A stretch of 64,000 nt of DNA from Acanthamoeba castellanii str. Neff. Lineage: Eukaryota; Discosea; Longamoebia; Acanthamoebidae. Positions 21,655 to 32,868 of the stretch are shown here, in pieces. The translations under genes were made by a program, and so were the position numbers. Within the stretch, counting starts at the first letter, position 1. Every line of letters starts with the position of its first letter. Below the pieces are notes generated by a model. The model searched no databases. It had not been told where the DNA came from and was given only the letters and a program-made list of their open reading frames with translations. The stretch is taken from positions 241,135-305,134 of the forward strand of contig NW_004457538.1 in NCBI RefSeq assembly GCF_000313135.1, written 5' to 3'.

Positions 21655-24600
21655 TCAAGGCTTTTCTTGAGGGCCTTGGGAATGTATCCCAGGGATACCC
21701 CCCATGTGCTTGTTGTAAGTGTTCAGCTTGCGGAAGGGTTCAAACGTGGTGAGGTGTAGTGGAGCGTGGTCGCAGAACCATAACGGCAAGCGGTGCACCG
21801 AGTTGGTGTTGGCGGTGGCTTCCGCGGTGATCATGTCGCGGACGTCGCTGGCAGTGCCCTGCATGATGTCTTTGTTGAAGGGGCATTGGGGCAGGAAGGG
21901 GTGGGCCCGTCGTTTCCTTCCCAGGGCAGTTAGGGCACGTTTGTGTACTGTAACGGCGTTGGCGGCTGCACCATGTTTTGAGCCCGTTGGGGTGGCTGGC
22001 AACCTTGGCGGGGGGGGGTACGTGGGGTGGGTTAAGGGTCGTCCGCTTGCCAGTATGTGTGAAATTTGACGCTGAGAACGCTAAGCGCACCGTACCTGGC
22101 CTTGTGTAGGAAGTCGCTGAGCCTACTTTGCGTGGTTCCCGCTTTCGGACTGAGGGCGGCGTGGGTGGTTTTGTAGTCGGTGTCGGCGTCCCGGAGGAGC
22201 AGCCCGCGGGCGGGTTTGCCACTCTGGAGTACTCTCCAGTTTTGGGAATGGTGGGCTAGCGCACGCTTGCGCACGTTGCCTCCGACTTCAACCCCGCGCC
22301 CGTCGAAGAGAGTGACTGGGTTGGCCTGGCTGTAGATGGCCCATCTGTCAAAGAGGGGGGGTTGATTGTGGCCCTCATTGGCTAGCTTATCCGCTTCGTC
22401 ATTGGCGTCGGTCCATCGGCTGAGGTCTCCATGTAGCGCATTTTCGAGGAGCTCCAGCTTATGGTTAAGCGCCTGGACAGCTTCCGACCCTTGCGCTTGA
22501 GCCTTTGTCTTCTTGTCTTTGATGTGGCTGTATATGTGTTGGAAGGTGACGCTCTTACCAAACTCTGCTTTGATGGCCTTGATGAGAGAGTGGATACGCA
22601 GGGTGACCTGCCGAGCCATGTGTTGCTGCTGCTTGCTGGGTCCCCACGAGTGGTAGTGGCGGATGATGTCAATGGCAGCCTTGGAGTCCGTGACCACCAT
22701 AATGTTGTGGCCCTTGGGCATAAAATGAGAGTGGCCTCTATAGCGTAGAGTTCTGCAAGTGTGGATACGGGTTGGATGGGGAGTGAGAATGATTTATTGT
22801 GTCATGATTTTTTCCCGAGGTACATTGAGCCGGCGGCCGACAAACCAGTGCACAACCCATCCATGAAGACTGAGATGGTGTCAGTGGGGTAGTGGTAGTG
22901 GTAATCAGTCTTTTCTTCATCCTTGATCAGTGTGCGGTGCATTTCGGTCACCGCCTTTTCAATATTGAGGATGGTGCTGACCCGGTTACTAACCATTTGC
23001 AAGTTGGGTATACAGGCAGCACATTGCAGGTCACAGTAGTACCCCTCTGACACAGGGACCCCCAGTACTTGCTCTACGCTGTGCTTATCCATGAGTTTGT
23101 GGTGGTGGGTGAGCTGGCTCCAACAGGTAATGCCCCTGCGCACTAGCTGTCTTGCCAGCTGTGGATGATCCACTGCGTGGCCAACAATGTCCACATCCCT
23201 GATTTTGGGCCAAGCAGTGAGGCCAATGGCTTTGAGGGCGTCAAGCCAGTTGGAGACATTGCTGTTTGGTATCGCATATGCATGTGTCCACGTGGCTGTG
23301 GTGGTGTGTTTACTCAGGCTGTGGGAATTCAGCTCATGAAACATGGAGGCACACATAATGGCAGCCTGAAGGTCAAGTAGACTGACCAGGCCACGACCCC
23401 CTTCCTCAACAGGCATGAAGAAGGGCTCATGATCTTGGCAGGCATGCGCATGGACTGCCGGAGCGTGGCGAGGGTGATGTTCTGCAGTGTGTGCAGGAAC
23501 TCTGCAGGGTACCTAACTACGCCCATGCTGTACCCAACGTAGGCGTTTGTGACCATGTTGCTGATCATGATCTTGTTGTTCATGCTAAGGCACTTGTGCT
23601 AGAGGAGTACTTGGTACTTGGTCACTTTATTCATAATATACTTCATTTGCTCATTCCAAATCATGTCTAGGTTCAGCCACACCCCCCCCTACCCATGATC
23701 TTGGCACTTTAGGGTCGTTTGGCCAAAAGTGCATCACAGGTGGTGGTGATGGCGTTTTTGATGGCCAGGAGCTTGTTGGTGGGGTTGTGGCGCAGGGCGG
23801 GCTCCTGTTCAGTCTGGTTGGCGTAATTGTGCAGGAGGGTCATCTGGAAGAGGTGTTTGTGACTAGTGTGGGCCAACTCCTGTGTGCTGTATTTATGCAT
23901 GGAGCAGTTGGTGGCGCCTGGCAGCAGCAACTCAGTGTGGTCCAGCCACAGAGTCACTGAGGCCGGGAAGTGATCTGAGTCAATGGACATGGTGTAATGG
24001 ATGTCTGCATCAATTATGTGAAGGCTGCTAGGGACTAGGATGTAATCAAGACATGACAGGTACATGGGTGCAGAGTTGTCCACTGAACAGTTAGGGGCGG
24101 CCACGCCTGTGAAGGGGGCTGGGATATCTGGTCCAGGGGTGTTGGTTGCACATGTTGAGGTTGGTGGGGCGCCAGCACTGTGCTTGGTGCTGCACAGGGC
24201 TGAGCTGCTGCGCTGAAGGAAAGAGTACTTGGGCTTTTTAGGGTGTATGTGTCTGAAGCTGTCCACCAGCCCAATAGCAGGGCCAGCAAGGGCTTGTAGT
24301 GCTTTGCTGGGCTTGTAGGTGAGCAGTGTAGGGTGTATGTCCATGCTGTGTGTGGTGGCATTCAGGTTGCCCCTATGATATTCAGCCATCCTGCAGCCCA
24401 GCACTGGCTAATGATGGGGATCAGACATTTAGCCATCCACACTTCATTTATTTTTTTGCCCTTGGCTGGGGCGTAGGCATTGATGAGTAACATGTTGTGG
24501 TAATTGATGGAGAGTGACAAGCCCATGAGCCTCTTGTTTTTGAAGCTCATGCCATTTTTGACTTTGGAAATTTTATGGTTTAGCACATACTGAGTGACGT

Positions 24601-25010
24601 CCTTGTTAATCATAATGGCCATGCCTCCCTCCAGTCTGGCCATCTTGAGAGGTAGGTCTTCTATTTTTTGTGCAAGCTGCATGTTGGTGATGGTACCTTT
24701 GCCAACTGGCACAAGAAGTGGGACACACTATGCAGCCAGCTGGGCACCCCCAAGAAGGGCTTCACCCCCCACTGGGGCACAAGCTCCAGCTCAAGCAACG
24801 CTCCAGCACCTTCCCCCTATGCCCCCTACCCTCAAACCAGCCCCCCACTCCAACTATGAGACCACCTGTAAGTATCTCAGAGAGGACATTGGTGTACTCC
24901 ATCAGGTGGTTGTGGTTTTCAATTGGGATGCCAAAGCATCTCATAAGTGGGTTGTACTTGGCGTTGATGATGTTGAAGTGGAGGTCCAACCAGGTGAGTA
25001 GCTCACACCC
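21655..25010 (-). mobile_element. Degenerate non-LTR (LINE) retrotransposon: endonuclease and RNase H, reverse-transcriptase core missing
   Basis: On the minus strand in order: ORF1-like piece (25010-24800); endonuclease N-part 24712-24362 with LLINAYAPAKG; endonuclease C-part 24404-23709 ending LDYILVPSSLHII and SDHFPASVTLWLDH (the SDH motif of AP-type endonucleases); then only about 125 bases; then the reverse-transcriptase thumb/connection region 23583-22802; an RNase H domain 22870-22380 (VFMDGL, VVTDSKAAIDIIRHY, DANDEADKLANEG); and a C-terminal Cys-containing tail 22010-21655 (LPQCPFNKDIMQGT). The whole polymerase palm, including its F/Y-x-D-D box, should fill about 1 kb between endonuclease and thumb and is absent. 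Reading frames shift several times. The element is dead. The endonuclease-plus-RNase H combination points to the I/Tad/R1-like groups of LINEs. Confidence 0.75.
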
Positions 25011-25014
25011 CTCA

Positions 25015-25049
25015 ACACTGTGTCCAGAAAAAGGTGCCAGTGGCACCTT
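25015..25049 (+). repeat. Left terminal inverted repeat
   Basis: Begins ACACTGTGTCCAGAAAAAGG and contains a local palindrome GGTGCCAGTGGCACC. It pairs with the right terminal repeat ending at 27993. Confidence 0.7.
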
Positions 25050-26183
25050 TTGTTAAGTAAAATCTGTACAAGTGATATCTGTGTCTGTGCAGCGAAAGCA
25101 GTACTTTTGTGAACATGGTGTGTGAGTGGTTTTGGCAAAATATGTACAGAGAGTGGCAAAACAGGGAAAAATGGTGTTGGTCATGGTAAAAGCAGATGGG
25201 GCCAAGGAAGAATTTCAAGGCATAAGTCTAAAAAAAGGGCTAATGTATTTTGTTGGAATGAGGAACAGAACAGAGTGGAGGGAAACATTAGCCAATGACT
25301 TCCACACTTTCTGTGGACTGGAAGAGGAGGAGGAGCTGGTCTTGGGTGTGAGAGGGGCAAGGGTAGGATGTGAAGTTAGGCCTTGTAGGAAGGAAGTGAT
25401 GGCTGTGAGATCTGACTCCTCCAGGAATTTAGAGTGGAAGGTGAGGAGCCAGTTGCTGAGAGAGGAGATGTTGCCCTCTGCTATGGGGGTAGAGGAGAGG
25501 CAGACAAAGCTGGAGTAAAGGGCAGCACAGAAGGAGAGGAAGTAGGTGGGATTTGGCTGATAGAGAATGTGGTAGGGGGTGGTGGGCGATGTGATGGGGT
25601 GGGGAGAAGGATTGGGAAGCTCTAAGCTCTGGATGAGGAAGCTGTAGAGGCTGATGTGAAGCGCAGTGTGGTCTGATGATTGAGCAGTGAGGAAAGCAGG
25701 AGCAGAGTGGACAACCTCATGTGTTGGGTGTGGGATGGGGATGTGGTGCAGATAGCAGAAGGGTTTGGATGGTGTCACTGGCCAGAGGATGCCAGATGGT
25801 GGACCCTCTTGTGGCTGAAGATGAGAACATTGAAGCCACTGATGAGAGGTTCAGAGGTGGGCATGGAGCTGGAGTAAGTTGGGGAGCTGTAGTAGAAGTG
25901 GAGTAGGCAGAAGACCTGGAGGGTGGAGTGTGACTCAAGTGAGGTGATGGCGTTGGCAATGTTGGAGGGAGATGAGGAGATGTAGAATCCAACACCATAA
26001 GACTTCAATAGGCAAGTTGCTGCATCATTGATGTTGAGAGGAATGTCCACACTGTGGATGGTAAAGTCATGCATGTAGATCTACACCTGTGGAAGAAAAA
26101 AAATGGTGGACATCAGGAATAAGTGAAAAACCTATGCACATTGGGGAAAAGAGTCTACAGATAAAAACCTGATGTGGAAAAGT

Positions 26184-26203
26184 GTTGACAAATAAAAAAC
26201 CTA
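26184..26203 (+). repeat. Inner inverted repeat, left copy
   Basis: GTTGACAAATAAAAAACCTA is matched exactly by the reverse complement at 27261-27280. Nearby the word TGCACATTGGGG (about 26135) also recurs inverted as CCCCAATGCACA (about 27287). Confidence 0.75.
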
Positions 26204-26665
26204 TGCGCATCAGGAAAACAATGCAGGCCTATAAACACACCAGCCATTCATGGAATTGCATTGGTTGGCCAAGAAGCTTGGTGAGCAGCTTGGTGAATTG
26301 GGGGAGATACTTTTTCTGGAGAGCAAGCTCTGCCTTGTGCTTGATGGTAGATGGCGAAAAGACTTTTCCTCTTCAGCCTTACCCTTGCCACATTTCTTGG
26401 TAGCTGTAAAGAACAAGCATGTGGTGAGCTTGGAACTTTACCAGCAAAATGAAAACATACTGGTTGGGGTGGTCAGAGTGGTGCCAGAAGCTTCAGTGGC
26501 AGTGGGTACCACAGGCTGAAGTCAGAAAATAGTGGTGTAAGTGAAAGTAATGGGGGGTGAATTGGAACAGGAAGGAGTTGATTGTACCATTTTCCCCTTG
26601 GCCAACACAGAAAGACACCAGCACTGTTTGCTTGTGGATGTTGAGGCAAGGGAGGCCTCCTCTGC

Positions 26666-27235
26666 TCAAGAAGCTGCGGTGGCACATGCAATCTCCCCTT
26701 GTAACTGGCAAGGTGTGGTCTCCTCTGCCTCATTGCTGAGAAGTTTCAACTGGAATGGGTGCTTGCAGAACGTGTCAACAACTTCAGAGGTGATGCTGTG
26801 GGGCTGCTCAATCTCAATGTTTTTACCACACAGTGCAATGTATTCCACAACACAGATCCAGTCCCAGATGTGGTGAAGCTCCTCAGGATCTTTGCAGCAG
26901 CAGTCAGCCTCTGTGGCTGCATGAACAGCCTGACAAAAGGCCTCCATCTGCCTTTTGATCATGCTCCAGTGGTTGGTGATTAGTGACCAGAAGTTCTCTG
27001 GCAAGAGGGAAGTAGTTAGACTTGTGGGGAGAAGAACAAAAGAACTAAGAAGAAAGGACATACTCTTGGAAGGGGCTTGGTGTTGATAGCGCTTATAATG
27101 ATGAAGCATGGCGATCATGTCATTGGCACTCAATTCCCTGAAGGCACCAGAGTTGAGGTTGTCAAGGGAGATCCTCTGGAATGAGGTGATTGAGTTCCTT
27201 GATAAGACTGGAAAAGGGGAACAGTTAGCAAGGAC
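26666..27235 (-). CDS. Unrecognised spliced protein of the 3-kb inverted-repeat element
   Basis: One exon reads ISLDNLNSGAFRELSANDMI then AMLHHYKRYQHQAPSK (about 27210-27065). It is followed by a normal intron starting GTATGT and ending CTTGCCAG, and a second exon NFWSLITNHWSMIKRQME... with a Cys-Cys-Cys cluster and HIWDWICVVEYIALCG. The frame then runs to about 26666. I recognise no family. Flanking inner inverted repeats suggest it is the element's own gene, possibly a transposase or accessory protein (inference). The start codon is not identified. Confidence 0.35.
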   Translation of the reverse strand, partial: VLANCSPFPVLSRNSITSFQRISLDNLNSGAFRELSANDMIAMLHHYKRYQHQAPSKSMSFLLSSFVLLPTSLTTSLLPENFWSLITNHWSMIKRQMEAFCQAVHAATEADCCCKDPEELHHIWDWICVVEYIALCGKNIEIEQPHSITSEVVDTFCKHPFQLKLLSNEAEETTPCQLQGEIACATAAS

Positions 27236-27260
27236 TCAAAACAAAGGTGAAGAGTTAGAG

Positions 27261-27280
27261 TAGGTTTTTTATTTGTCAAC
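27261..27280 (-). repeat. Inner inverted repeat, right copy
   Basis: Exact reverse complement of 26184-26203. The two copies enclose the spliced minus-strand frame of the element. Confidence 0.75.
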
Positions 27281-27385
27281 TCATTACCCCAATGCACATC
27301 AGTTTTTTCTGTCAGCATTATTGATTGCCCCTTTTGTTCACCTTCCTAACTTCATCTTCAAATTTCAGTCAACTTTCTGGTTTTC

Positions 27386-27880
27386 TTGAGCAGGCTTACC
27401 AATCCACCAGCCCAGCTCCTTCCCTGCACACCCTTGAAACTGTTTGGGACTGGAAGAGCTGGCTTGGAAATCACATGCTCCCAACTGACCTGTGATAACT
27501 TGATTTTTGATGGACTCACAGCTCACCCCATCACTAATCCTCTCCTTGATGGTCCATTGTTCTGTCTCCAAACCAGGGTCAAGGTTGTCCACACATGGAC
27601 TACACCCCAAGTCCAATGTTTCAACTTTGCTCCTGGTCAGTGGGTTGCTGTCCAGGCTGATGCTGATGAAGACACTCAGGACTTTTGGATATGCAAGATC
27701 ATCAGTGTTCTCCATAAGAGGCTCCATGTCCACTGGTGGAACTTCACTAATGGACACTGGACTGACCATGGCTCAGAAAGCACTGTTCCAATGGGGTCTG
27801 TTTTAGCTTGTGGCTTTGACTTTAATGCCAACACTGGAGTTCCCCCACCCACCCTTCAAGAAATATTTAGACACCTGTAA
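27386..27880 (+). CDS. Unrecognised element-borne protein with a WxxV...FWICKI...VHWW segment
   Basis: An open frame of about 160 aa ends at 27880. Its centre, GQWVAVQADADEDTQDFWIC followed by KIISVLHKRLHVHWWNF, has the alternating pattern of a small beta-barrel reader (Tudor, chromo-barrel or BAH-like: W-V-A-V..., F-W-x-x-K-I..., V-H-W-W). Such barrels occur in some transposon proteins. Codon use is less G/C-biased than in host genes. Assignment beyond this is not possible by eye. Confidence 0.35.
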   Translation: MSRLTNPPAQLLPCTPLKLFGTGRAGLEITCSQLTCDNLIFDGLTAHPITNPLLDGPLFCLQTRVKVVHTWTTPQVQCFNFAPGQWVAVQADADEDTQDFWICKIISVLHKRLHVHWWNFTNGHWTDHGSESTVPMGSVLACGFDFNANTGVPPPTLQEIFRHL

Positions 27881-27956
27881 ATACAACTTCTCTTCTCTGT
27901 GTACATTCAAATTCCACAGTGTTTTTATCTCATGTACACCTGTTTTTAGTTTCATT

Positions 27957-27993
27957 AAAAAGTACCACTGTCACCTTTTTCTGGACACAGTGT
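27957..27993 (-). repeat. Right terminal inverted repeat
   Basis: The reverse complement starts ACACTGTGTCCAGAAAAAGG, the same as the left end, with about four mismatches further in. Confidence 0.7.
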
Positions 27994-27997
27994 TCCT

Positions 27998-28223
27998 CCT
28001 CCTTCATAGATGGACCATGAATTAGTAGCCACTGGTCAGTAATGTCTTCATCTTCATCTTCATCTGAGGTGACGGAGATCTCATCATCATTGGGCAGTGG
28101 GGTTGGGCCAGCCTCCAGCTCAGTGATGAGGCAGTTGGTGTTGTCCTCATCTGATGCTGAGTCAGAGTTGGAGTTGATAGTTCTTCTCTTACGCTTGCCC
28201 TGCGCGCCATAGCGTTTGGGCAT
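27998..28223 (-). CDS. N-terminal piece of a LINE ORF1-like protein, interrupted
   Basis: From ATG at 28223 the minus strand reads MPKRYGAQGKRKRR, an acidic Ser/Asp/Glu region, then DQWLLIHGPSMKEEE, where the terminal repeat of the 3-kb element begins. On the far side of that element (25010 downwards) the minus strand resumes with CELLTWLDLHFNIINAKYNP in a compatible frame. This suggests one protein split by the insertion (inference). Confidence 0.4.
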
Positions 28224-28229
28224 GACTTG

Positions 28230-29609
28230 TGAGGGTGGTGGGGCGGTAGGGAGGTGAATGGGGGTGGGAGAATGAGCGTGGTGGCGTCTACTTATGTACA
28301 GGAGGGGGTGGGCGTGTGTCACAACACGTAGTCTTATTGAGGGGGTAGGGGGTGTACAGTAGGTTCGTCGGTGTTGATCATCTCCATGATTGGCGGATGG
28401 TGGCAGCGGGGTGGGGGATTGTGGGCTTGGGCTCGTGGGCTGTTCGCGTGGGAATGGAGGGTCGCAGGCACAACAGGCATAGGGAGTACGGGGGTAGTGT
28501 ACAGATGTGTGGAGTCCAATGTGCGGGGCAGCGTATGGTGTAGCGGCGTGTGTGGGGGTCGCATGTGTGGGGGTAGGGCGGAACGGGGGTGTGGGGCGTA
28601 ATGCGTTTGGCTTACGTGTGGGCACGTTGGGTGGTGGGGGAGGTGGCGGGCCTGTAGGTGCGCGGGGGGGCATGGTGTATATGGTACGGGGGGTGCGGGG
28701 GGTGCCAGTGGGGTTGGAAGTATGTCAGCGTTGAGGATGCAACGTGAGTAGGGGTGGCGTCGGGGTATGTCCATCTTTTTCTTTTCATCGTGGTGGTCTG
28801 CAATGGGGTGCGGGGCGGCCGCAAGGGTACTTTTATTGGGGTAGTGGGGAAACAAAGTCAGGAAGACATAGTCCTGCATGGCGGGTTTGGTGCCCCCGAG
28901 CACGGGTTGATGGGCGTTGAAGTGCACGATTTGATGAAGTAATTAAGAAGGAATGTGAATGCGTTGGAAATCAACAGTATGAGACAACTGGGTCCCTGGC
29001 GAGCGTATAAAGCCTGCTCGAAGGCGTAGAAACGGGGGTGTACCTGGTTTCATTCGGGCTCTCCTGCGTCCTCTTCGTCTGGTCCATCTTTTTCCGCCTT
29101 CAAAAAATGAATTTCTCCAAGCCATGGACATAGCAAACATTCCTAACATGTTTGCTCCGGTTTTCTTTTACGGCAACCAATTATTGTAGACTAATTGGCT
29201 CCACGCGTCGTAAATTCGACTTAGGACAACCCACACAAGAAAGACCGGCAGCAGCGGTGGCCCAGCGATCCATCCCGAGCGGAAAAGCACACTCGCCATC
29301 GCAGGTACCGCTGCGCCTTCCCATGGTTTACACTTCTTTGTTTAGCCCTTTAAAAAAACGAACAAAAAACGAACGGAAAAAAGAATGAACAGGGGGGGGG
29401 GTCGAATCTCGCGTCTTCTCTATTTGTTTGTTTTTCTAAACGCAATTTATGGCCGGATGCCTCTTTTGACGTTCTTCTTCTTCTTCTCTCTCCCCCCCCC
29501 CAATCAATCCACGCCACGAGCAGGAGAGGAGCTCCTTTGCTCGATTATATTTTCATTTTAAGCTTCACTCGGAGCCAAGAAGAAGTAGCGAAGAGAAGAG
29601 AAGCCAAAA
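28230..29609. other. Non-coding 1.4-kb stretch before the PH-domain gene
   Basis: 28230-28930 is G/T-rich on the plus strand, with low-complexity Pro/His/Thr frames on the minus strand and no domain; it is probably the LINE 5' region. 28930-29609 holds the upstream region of the PH-domain gene, including A-rich and homopolymer runs (A7, G10, C10) and a TATATTT at about 29545. No gene recognised. Confidence 0.4.
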
Positions 29610-32600
29610 ATGTCGTACGACTACCTGGCCAAGGTCGGGCGCGACTTGCCGCCCCTGGTGGAGGTGTGCCGCGGTCTCGAAGTGAAGGTGCAGCAGAAGC
29701 TCAACCGGCAGGACTACGACGCCGCGCTCAGGCGCGAGTGGGACGACGCCCTGAAGAAGGCCGAGACCAAGCTCCGCCAGTTCGTCACCCTCAAGGACCG
29801 GCTCGACAAGCAGAACGGCGACGACGCCGCGGGCATGCTGACCGGCGCCAAGGTGCCCAAGCTCAACGTGCCCGAGCTCGAGGCCGAGCTCGCCAGCCTC
29901 AAGGAGCGCGTCGGGCGGCAGCTCACGTCCCTCGAGCGCCTCGGCTCGCTCGAGAGCGCCATCGACAAGGAGCAGGAGCGCGTGCGCGTCGACGAGCTCA
30001 AGGAAAAGCAGAAGGAAAAGGAGAAGGAGAAGGAAAAGCACGAACAGGCCGAAAAGGAGAAGCAGAAGGAAGAAGCACTGGCGGCAGCGGCGAAGGCCGA
30101 GGCCGAGGCCGAGGCCGAGAAGAAGGCGGCGGAGCAGGCCGAGCAGGCGCGTAAGCAGCAGCAGCAGCAGCGGGAGGAGGAAGAAGAGCGACAGAAGAAG
30201 ATCAAGGCCGACGAAGAGGAGAGAAAGAAGGAGGAAGAACAGGAGACCAAGGAGAAGGAGGGCAAGAAGGCCGCCGGAGGAGGAGGCCACGGCGACAATC
30301 TGCTCAACCTGATCGATTCGATCAACGACGAGGTCCTGTCGGAGATCCTGGCCGACGACAAGCAGGCCGGCGCCGCCAAGCCCGGACGCGGCCGCCCGCC
30401 GCAGCAGCAGAAGGAGAGGCGGCCGCGAGGCGAGCGCCACTCGCCGCGGGGCGAGGCCTCTTCGGTGGCCGCCCTCGCCGAGTCGTCGGTCGTCTCGCCG
30501 CGCCGGCAACCGCAGCCGCAACCCGAGCCCCAGGAGCACGTGGAGCCGCAGCTGCCCGTCATCGACGACGAGATGGAGGAGCTGCGTATGCGCCTCAAGC
30601 GCCTCGAGGAGGGCGAGGAGATGACCAGCGACAAGGAGAGCGAGCTCGAGCGCGTCGAAAAGAGCCTACAGTGCGTCGTCTTCGCTCTTTTTCATTTTCG
30701 TTTTCATTTTTTAGTATTATTTTGACTAAACCGGCGCCTTTTTATGTGGCACCACCAGGGACGACTTTGAGCGCGGCCTGGCGAGGAGAAGCGGCGGCTC
30801 GTCGTCATCTTCGTCGTCAGAAAAGGGCGCGTCGCCGACGCTGGGCACGACCCAGAGCGGGGCAGCCGAGGAGGAGGCGACGGAGGAGGACTCGTCCTAC
30901 ATCCTGCACAACGACAACGAGCACAACAACGACGGCGAACACGACCACACGCCGCGCCGCAAGATCCCGCTGGATCCCAGTAATCTCTCCTTCATCCCCC
31001 CTCCCCCTCCTTCCCGTATGTCGAGCTTTCCTTCGAGCGTGCGTGTCGTGTTTTATCGGACCCAACTGTCTCACCGCGGGGCATGACCGTGTGTCGTGTG
31101 TGCAGTCACTCCGCGCACAAAGAGAGAATTCGAGCGGCAGGACAAGGACGAAGAGGAGGAGGCCGACGAGATCCCCGAGGAGAAGGCCGGCGAGCGTGAG
31201 ATCAAGTACCTCACGCTCAAGAAGAAGCCCATCCCCAACAAAAACAAGAAGAAGGCCCAGGAAGAGGAGGAGCAGAAGATCACCTTCCACGAGGGCGAGC
31301 CCCCCGGCTACCACCGCGTACTCCCCTCCCGTCTGCCTGCATGCCACGCATCCCACTCACCAGGCGAGATTCCAATGTTGCCCCCCCCCCAATGCAACGT
31401 TGTGACACACACCCACCCACCCTACAGGGCGGGTATTTGAAGCGCCTGGAGCGGAAGGCCATCGTGAAGCACAAGTGGCAGACCCGTTGGATGAGGCTCG
31501 ATTCCCAGTACCTGTCGGTCTACGGCTCGGCGGCGGAGGCGTCGAAGGACAAGTCGGGCAAGCTCGCCCTCCAGCAGTACCGCCTCTACGACCTCGAGGA
31601 AGTCGCCCTCGCACGAAACATTCACGGAATGGTAACCATCCCCCCCACCCCTAACAAAAGTCGGTTGGGTGTGGGGTGGGCGCCAGGCGGCGATGGCGAT
31701 GACGGTGGGGCGGCAATGCTGACACACGTGTGCGTCTGGTCAGGAAATCGCCTTCAAGCTGAGGTTCAACGACAGGCAGGTGCTGCTCTCGGCGTCGACC
31801 AAGAACTTGATGGCCAAGTGGATGCTCGTGCGTCTCATCCCTCCTCCCCTTCCCCTGTTCTCTTTCCCTCGTTCTGGCTACACCCGCGGAGGTTGGGAAG
31901 TTATGACCGTGAGCTGACATGGCGGCGGCGGCGGCGGCGGCGGCGGTCAAATCGCAGGCCATTGATTCTGTTGCCCACAGGCGCAACTACAACGAAACGG
32001 AAACAGCCTTCATTACCAAACTCAGCCAAAGGGTACCTTTCCTTCACTGCGCTCTGTTAATTGTGGACATTTTTCCTTTTCTCTCTCTCACATTGTGATC
32101 ATCGTTGTGATGTGTCCCAACATGTAGGACGTGTGCCTGCGGCGTCTGTACCTGCCGGTGACGGAAGACGGGATCATCTCGTGCATCGTCGACGATGTGG
32201 AGTACAAGTGGAGGTACAGGCGAGACGAGAGCTCCCAGGTGGGAGAGCTCGTTTCGGATGATGGCACGCGCGCCTATACTTGGTACGACGTCGTGCCCCC
32301 CCCCCGAGATCACACTGCCCATGGGCCGATTTTTCTCACCCACACACGCGCGCGGGTGGGTTCAGGGACGCCGAGTACCTGCGCCCGAAAAGCGATTCCG
32401 CGCTGGACTGCGGCTACGGCGTTTGGGATGGCATCTGGCTGACGTGGTTCGTCTGCGCGGTCTTGCGGATTGGCCCACGCTCGGCTTTGGCGCTTTTTGT
32501 GCATGCTCTCACTGGTTGCACTGCATTGCGGTTGGAATGACAGGTATTCGGCGGACAAGCGGTTCGTGATGCGCTACCAGTGGCACTCGGCCATCGAGGA

Positions 32601-32868
32601 GTTCCATTTCGTGTCGGCCTCCCCAGCCATCAAGACCACATTCATCGAATTCCCTCCCTTCAGGTACGACCCCCTCTTTGTTATGGATTCGTTTCGGCTG
32701 GCCGCTGCAGTGGCCAATGAACAAACCGCTGTGTGCAGGTACAACGGCAAGGTGCTGCTGAGCAGCGATCGAGCCTTCTCGTGGCGTGTGAAGGGCAACA
32801 AGGTGCCGCCGCCCGTCGTCCTCTCCTTGCAGATCCTCTACTACCAGCAGAACGCCAAGCACAAGTAG
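29610..32868 (+). CDS. Coiled-coil and PH-domain protein, otherwise unrecognised
   Basis: Ten exons (29610-30670, 30759-30979, 31106-31317, 31428-31631, 31744-31827, 31958-32032, 32128-32282, 32366-32446, 32544-32663, 32739-32868) give 780 aa in frame. Residues 1-130 are helical (MSYDYLAKVGRDLPPLVEV). About 130-230 is a Lys/Glu/Gln coiled coil. An acidic, phospho-Ser-like linker follows. A PH domain is spread over exons 4-6 (GGYLKRLERKAIVKHKWQTR, WMRLDSQYLSVYGS, ending KWML). The last 200 aa (LYLPVTEDGIISCIVDDVEY, KFVMRYQ-like strands) look beta-rich but match no family I know. Likely a membrane-phosphoinositide-binding scaffold (inference). Small introns, no sign of transfer. Confidence 0.75.

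Larger units (their letters stand above)
25015..27993. mobile_element. 3-kb element with 35-bp terminal inverted repeats, inserted in the LINE
   Basis: The left end (from 25015) reads ACACTGTGTCCAGAAAAAGG and the reverse complement of the right end (to 27993) reads the same 20 bases. The match then continues with a few differences (GTGCCAGTGGCACCTTTT against GTGACAGTGGTACTTTTT). The interior is clearly lower in GC than host genes and carries a spliced minus-strand frame (26666-27235), a plus-strand frame (27386-27880), a degenerate endonuclease-like remnant (25215-26074) and inner inverted repeats. No clear target-site duplication was found. Superfamily undetermined. Confidence 0.6.

Noticed and set aside
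25215..26074. Second LINE endonuclease inside the 3-kb element
   Set aside because: An SDH-like motif (SSDHTALHISL) and a FN-like word occur, but frames are broken and the similarity is too weak to claim a domain.
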